Assembly: GCF_900111075.1 (NCBI RefSeq)
Contig: NZ_FOFZ01000003.1
Location: 1 to 64,000 of the forward strand
Source: Flavobacterium frigoris
GTDB taxonomy: Bacteria > Bacteroidota > Bacteroidia > Flavobacteriales > Flavobacteriaceae
Direction: 5' to 3'
Length of the DNA: 64,000 nt
A program made the translations under genes and the position numbers. This document shows, piece after piece, positions 61,001 to 64,000 of the stretch; the first letter of the stretch is position 1; the number at the start of each line of letters is the position of its first letter. The notes below the pieces were generated by a model, which searched no databases, was not told where the DNA came from, and saw nothing but the letters and a program-made list of their open reading frames with translations.

Positions 61001-61575
61001 TTGTATTCGATATCAATCAAATGGCTTTTGATATTGGGCAAAGTACTCCAAGAGCCGATAGCTTGTATGCACACTTTCCTTTGCAGCTATCAGGTATTAC
61101 CCGCGGAGACTCAATCAATACGCCTACTACGCAAGGATATTTGAATGTGACTATACCCGACTTGCAACAGCAGCAAAATATAAGCGGACAATGGTATGCA
61201 TTGGTATTTAATCTCAATATGGGCACACTCGGTTCCTTGGCCAGTTCAGCAGGCTTTACCTCAACTTTTATGGCAGCATGGGGTGTTGGTGCAACAGGCG
61301 CATGGGCAGGTGTAAAACTACCAGGCGTAAATCCGCAGGCACCTTCGTTTAGCTTGCAAGGCGTCTTAAAATTAAATATTGGCTCTATTTTGATGCAAAG
61401 AGCAACAGAAACTAACGGAACGGCCTACCTCATGAAAATAAACAATATAGCCTTGGAGTTGTTCAGTCTTTCATTTCCTCCAGGAGGGAATATATGTTTT
61501 ATGCTATTTGGTAACCCAGCTACCGATGCAAAACCTGAAAGTTTAGGCTGGTATGGATCATACGTAAAAAGTTAA
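58090..61575 (+). CDS. Large Asn/Thr/Ser-rich beta-type protein of unknown function
   Basis: The 1161-residue protein (MATLQFTNASSGNTSLYLAEED...) has no signal peptide and no membrane segment, although its composition (Asn, Thr, Ser, Gly) is like extracellular beta proteins. The C-terminus holds a conserved-looking block (FSLQGVLKLNIGSILMQR, LMKINNIALELFSLSFPPG, LGWYGSYVKS) that I recall from scattered bacterial and fungal proteins without an assigned name. It could be a repeat-built structural or toxin-like scaffold. It is 19 bases ahead of the GT-B-like gene, so they are one operon. Confidence 0.75.
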   Translation: MATLQFTNASSGNTSLYLAEEDNNWCAYLLANSVTGPASGAIGLDELYKYKGYILFSLAAPNIAIDTFVSNVYTFLGNLIEYQWASVVWFANPNTTLNSNNTSQIILSGGNNGPYSVLSGFNYNFGNNFATLFISNNFVTLTVDSINNAMIISSQQGSTNYTFRPNNLSSSSQIMKNIEIPLTGVGQGHIRFIMGFNAASDFTGFNVSNNYGFNNNVNNGALTAVNYSLIEAGNLNDLILMQVSIYPCDLLNKAGTNSYFAFLGQTQNTHTGNSTISALSSYYLTNFGYPLVLVPYTNFIDYEISLNYPTQDSSLLVFSEQTPNDPLTIWYMTPQGAFSLTLSTVYEKNVDTSKQIQLMCGLGSTETVSFTPQFIDDNDIISGTGDWLYYQTNQNAFAPQFPIQATQNVVGSNTTQEWLNANYLSAWNGIVMANNDSTPVVYHAQAQGAALFAPDTDATSPLFTHLTTGSGVLSAAKETIFFPLVPYGLVAATPSTLVDFSLFEKQIINPTRKAIIAAVMSAEKIPASPTTLLTARTANGNNIPSTSPQGFYIDVNPQNGVWETLQLASNQFLTAEGSLSKIFNLQFTPASSTLQSALQSNQLFLVISYNEKLSDGTYVLSNFSSEMEIAEWPFLLNVPTEQVNGQYKNVVIFKFCTGKLIDKVQNIQGWNSPYSFNDTSNNGLPNLSMWLQQYVQNGMDKYIIQKDTDYANFYNIATNPDWQGIITLGVDISVQDFPKELQGLLAGIDLNSFYAHHFGIDISIVNNVNGAVSMQPTSSMFALIDYQDPTFEGMGSNPAIYKTNAPINGSVDYDFIVLQLKIVFINSKIYNYNSYLALTVNNLFGEKVNASNRDNLIILTGTYENNNGVPSYAFTNTEDNVLNLVNSSIITDVEIIKTAFVTVVAQNDVTSNTVNSKFSFWGFINYTDLSFDLLSFGAEPDSKITNYRGLSYSNLYIDLTFQLETPTTKTFVFDINQMAFDIGQSTPRADSLYAHFPLQLSGITRGDSINTPTTQGYLNVTIPDLQQQQNISGQWYALVFNLNMGTLGSLASSAGFTSTFMAAWGVGATGAWAGVKLPGVNPQAPSFSLQGVLKLNIGSILMQRATETNGTAYLMKINNIALELFSLSFPPGGNICFMLFGNPATDAKPESLGWYGSYVKS

Positions 61576-61594
61576 ACCACTAATCTGAATCAAA

Positions 61595-63214
61595 ATGCCT
61601 TTAATAGACCAAATAACAGCCTTGATAAGTAATGTATCAAACATATATACCGACGATTACCCTCAGCAACAAGCAGCAATTAGCACCTTTTTACAAGATG
61701 CAAAAAATAATACAATCAGGGTATTTGTAACTGATTCTCCGGGTATGGGGCATCAGTCTAATACGGTACTAATTATATCGCGCCTTATACAGTTAGGCTT
61801 TAACCATAATTATGACGTTGTTTATGCCGTAGGCGATGCAGGTAACCTAACTGCTGATAAGCTAAGCCAGCTAATACCCGGATTTGTTCCCAACGCGGAT
61901 GGTTCCCCGGTAAATGTAGCTCTTAATGCTAACACAACAGCATCAATGATTCCTTTACCCTATTTCAAAGCCCAGGCAGCAGACTATCCTCTGCTCAATT
62001 TTGGTTTTACAGGAGGTTTTGACAGCAACGCTACAAATTTAGCAAACAAACCTAACCCGAATGACCCGAATGCAAAAGGTGTTAATGTTAATTTATTTTT
62101 AAAGCTTCAGCCTTACCAATGGGCTAAAGGAGCTCAGGATAATACCATACAACAACAGGGTCTGCCGGCAAGAGCGAATATACTAAACGTTGCTGCTTTA
62201 GGCGGACCCACTTATGGAAAAAAAAGAGGTTACTTTATCAATGCACCCGCAGCTCCTGCTCAGGACAGCTTTACAGCTCCCAATCAAAATAAGTATACGC
62301 CATACCAAAAAATTATAGCTGCTTGTACCATTGCAGAAAACCCTATAAACCTATTACCTGTATATGGAATAGGAGGAAATGATGCTACAGGTGTAACCAA
62401 TGCAAACCCTGAAATACTTTCTCAAAATGTATTATTCGACCTTATAACCGCTGTCAGATATACACAACGTTTTTCTACACTGGCTAATTTACAGCGTGGA
62501 GCAATTATTGTAAATATTGCCGACATTCCGGCTGCTAGTTATACCGCGCTCAATACCTTATTAAGTGGAGCAGCAGCGGACTTACCAAACCTGAATGCGC
62601 TTGTAACGCAATTACCTGCCATACAAGGAGACATAACGGCCAATCATGTAGAGGTAATTAATTATGACGATGGTGACCTTGATGCAAAAATTGCCGCATT
62701 ACAGGGAGCCGATGGTGCTAACAAAATATTGGTAATAAAAATGGGAGGCTTACCTATTAGGGCATTTGATTATATGTATGCCTGCAGTTCGCTGCCTAGT
62801 TTATTGGAGGGAAAAGCCACAGCTAACTTGGTACTCAATTTAAATAAGCCTTACTTAAACTTATTAAAAGATGCAAGCATTGTTTATCCGACTCTGCCAT
62901 TAAGTGCTCCTGACGGCCCCACAGCTACCAGATGCAATAGTGCTGTATCAGGATTCAAAAATTCAGCAGAAACTATTAACACCAGCCTTGGAGATGCCTT
63001 TGTTTTAAATCCTCCTTCGGCAGGTCTCCTGGCAACACCCATTTATACCATTGCTTCCTTAACCATTGATTCTTATAAGGCCGCTGATGCTGATGGTTCT
63101 CTGAAACCCTATTTTACCAACTTATATAATTTCTTTCAAAATCAGCAGCAAGACAAACTCTTCTTGGGGCTTCTGTATTTCTTAAGTTTCGTAAATAATC
63201 TTGATGGTCAATAA
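61595..63214 (+). CDS. GT-B glycosyltransferase-like protein, unassigned
   Basis: The 539-residue protein starts MPLIDQITALISNVSN and has PGMGHQSNTVLIISRLIQLGF near residue 49, like the GxGH start of GT-B enzymes (MurG/UGT). A later block KMGGLPIRAFDYMYACSSLPSLLEGKATANLVLNLNKPYL (about 382-420) resembles the acceptor/donor region with a GGxP pattern. It has no signal peptide. Sugar donor and acceptor cannot be told. I am unsure that it is an active enzyme; it could be a structural relative. Confidence 0.6.
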   Translation: MPLIDQITALISNVSNIYTDDYPQQQAAISTFLQDAKNNTIRVFVTDSPGMGHQSNTVLIISRLIQLGFNHNYDVVYAVGDAGNLTADKLSQLIPGFVPNADGSPVNVALNANTTASMIPLPYFKAQAADYPLLNFGFTGGFDSNATNLANKPNPNDPNAKGVNVNLFLKLQPYQWAKGAQDNTIQQQGLPARANILNVAALGGPTYGKKRGYFINAPAAPAQDSFTAPNQNKYTPYQKIIAACTIAENPINLLPVYGIGGNDATGVTNANPEILSQNVLFDLITAVRYTQRFSTLANLQRGAIIVNIADIPAASYTALNTLLSGAAADLPNLNALVTQLPAIQGDITANHVEVINYDDGDLDAKIAALQGADGANKILVIKMGGLPIRAFDYMYACSSLPSLLEGKATANLVLNLNKPYLNLLKDASIVYPTLPLSAPDGPTATRCNSAVSGFKNSAETINTSLGDAFVLNPPSAGLLATPIYTIASLTIDSYKAADADGSLKPYFTNLYNFFQNQQQDKLFLGLLYFLSFVNNLDGQ

Positions 63215-63228
63215 TCATACAAAAACCT

Positions 63229-64000
63229 ATGAACGCATTACAATTACAAAAATTATATACTGGCTTACAGCAACAGATAAATGCTCAACAACAATTATTT
63301 TTTGTTAATGCCACGGCTGCCCTTAACCTGCCTGTTACCTCAAGCGCATACAAACAATTTGTACCCGATAATCAATTAGTGATTAACAAAGTACTTATTA
63401 CCATGCCCGATGCAAACAGTATATTAATTACGGGCAATACCAATTCATTTGAAATACCCAATTGTGCTTGCTCAGTCAATTTTTATTTAGAAAATGGTAT
63501 TCTCAACTCTACATTTAACATCTTGCTTTCAGGAGAAATGTTATCGCTTCCTGGAGTTGAGTGGTTTTCTATAGGTGCTCCATTTTATAAAATTTCAGTA
63601 GCTGAAGCACAATTGCCAGTGGTTGGTTTATTAGGTGGTACCATTGATACCGCAGTAAAACTGCAAATAGCCATGGGGTATCCCATTACCAATAATACTT
63701 GGCTATTTGAAGGGACTTTTTCCGATCCATATCCAAGTATTTCTAATTTTTATCAATTAGTAGGAGGTGTTAACCTTACAACTGCATTACCACAACCTTT
63801 TAGTACCTTAACCACACTTGGACTTAAAACCATTGATATTAGTTATAATTCAGCCAATAGTAATGTAGATTATATCGCTGTTGATATTAGCACACCTTCT
63901 GATTATGTCTGGCAAATTTTACCAGGTGTAGCTGTTACCGAAATTGATATTAATTGCCTTGTTTTAGGTCTGGGAACAGCTAGTACTATTAATACAGAAT
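63229..64000 (+). CDS. Beta-rich protein, N-terminal part, right edge cut
   Basis: The frame is open from ATG 63229 to the right edge (257 codons). It begins MNALQLQKLYTGLQQQINAQQQ and then runs in beta-type segments (WLFEGTFSDPYPSISNFYQLVGG, LGLKTIDISYNSANSNV, WQILPGVAVTEIDINCLVL). This pattern recalls repeat units of large bacterial proteins of the DUF6603 type, but I cannot confirm it. It follows the GT-B-like gene by 14 bases. The C-terminus is outside. Confidence 0.7.
   Translation, partial: MNALQLQKLYTGLQQQINAQQQLFFVNATAALNLPVTSSAYKQFVPDNQLVINKVLITMPDANSILITGNTNSFEIPNCACSVNFYLENGILNSTFNILLSGEMLSLPGVEWFSIGAPFYKISVAEAQLPVVGLLGGTIDTAVKLQIAMGYPITNNTWLFEGTFSDPYPSISNFYQLVGGVNLTTALPQPFSTLTTLGLKTIDISYNSANSNVDYIAVDISTPSDYVWQILPGVAVTEIDINCLVLGLGTASTINTE

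Noticed and set aside
1..64000. CRISPR arrays
   Set aside because: No regularly spaced 25-40 base direct repeats were seen. The repeats found are few, far apart or hairpin-like.

Overview
The window is AT-rich DNA from a member of the Bacteroidota, most likely Flavobacterium or a close relative. The evidence is -7 promoter boxes of the TAnnTTTG type, a type IX secretion sorting tail, a fused CcsBA, a Bacteroides-type Tra conjugation operon, DUF2911 and DUF1684 proteins, and structured intergenic repeats of a kind I know from flavobacteria. No rRNA gene or CRISPR array was seen. The only tRNA is a tRNA-Arg at 32463-32536.

Bases 1-32460 are mostly chromosomal backbone. Left to right: a three-gene surface operon on the minus strand (sorting-tail protein, outer-membrane barrel, a long repetitive fibre-like protein that runs off the left edge); a membrane AraC-type regulator; ccsBA; a PLP-enzyme-like gene placed between two direct copies of a structured repeat and just behind a broken trmO remnant; a + strand block with a DUF2520 protein, kdsC, an HNH gene, a UbiA prenyltransferase, maf, MscS and AI-2E transporters and an outer-membrane protein; small envelope proteins including a tandem paralogue pair with look-alike sigma-54 sites; a PIG-L hydrolase with a 35-residue membrane protein and a sodium symporter; a minus block (DUF2911, HAD phosphatase, tcdA, tatD-like, DUF1684); an MFS transporter; a BlaI/M56 pair behind tandem operator palindromes; and apt.

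From the tRNA-Arg at 32463 rightward the DNA looks acquired. A serine recombinase abuts the tRNA and takes its stop codon from inside it. Behind it runs a conjugation operon on the minus strand, with traE, F, G, three helical TraI/VirB5-like genes, traJ, K, L-like, M and N. Next come an RteC-like gene, an AraC regulator, a lipoprotein and a TPR/AraC regulator broken by a stop codon. No relaxase, coupling protein or second tRNA-end repeat is visible, so the element is decayed or continues past the right edge. Between 51 and 57 kb lie a histone-H1-like gene, a decayed Fic gene with a truncated second H1-like copy behind it, an intact three-gene HipBST-type toxin-antitoxin module, and fragments of an IS1182-type transposase, a probable group II intron and an ICE-type HTH gene.

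The last 7 kb (57.1 kb to the edge) is a compact + strand run of five genes whose products I cannot assign with confidence: two small proteins (one exported), a 1161-residue Asn/Thr/Ser-rich beta-type protein without a signal peptide, a 539-residue protein with GT-B glycosyltransferase-like motifs, and the start of another beta-rich protein that leaves the window. This is the best candidate here for an undescribed system.
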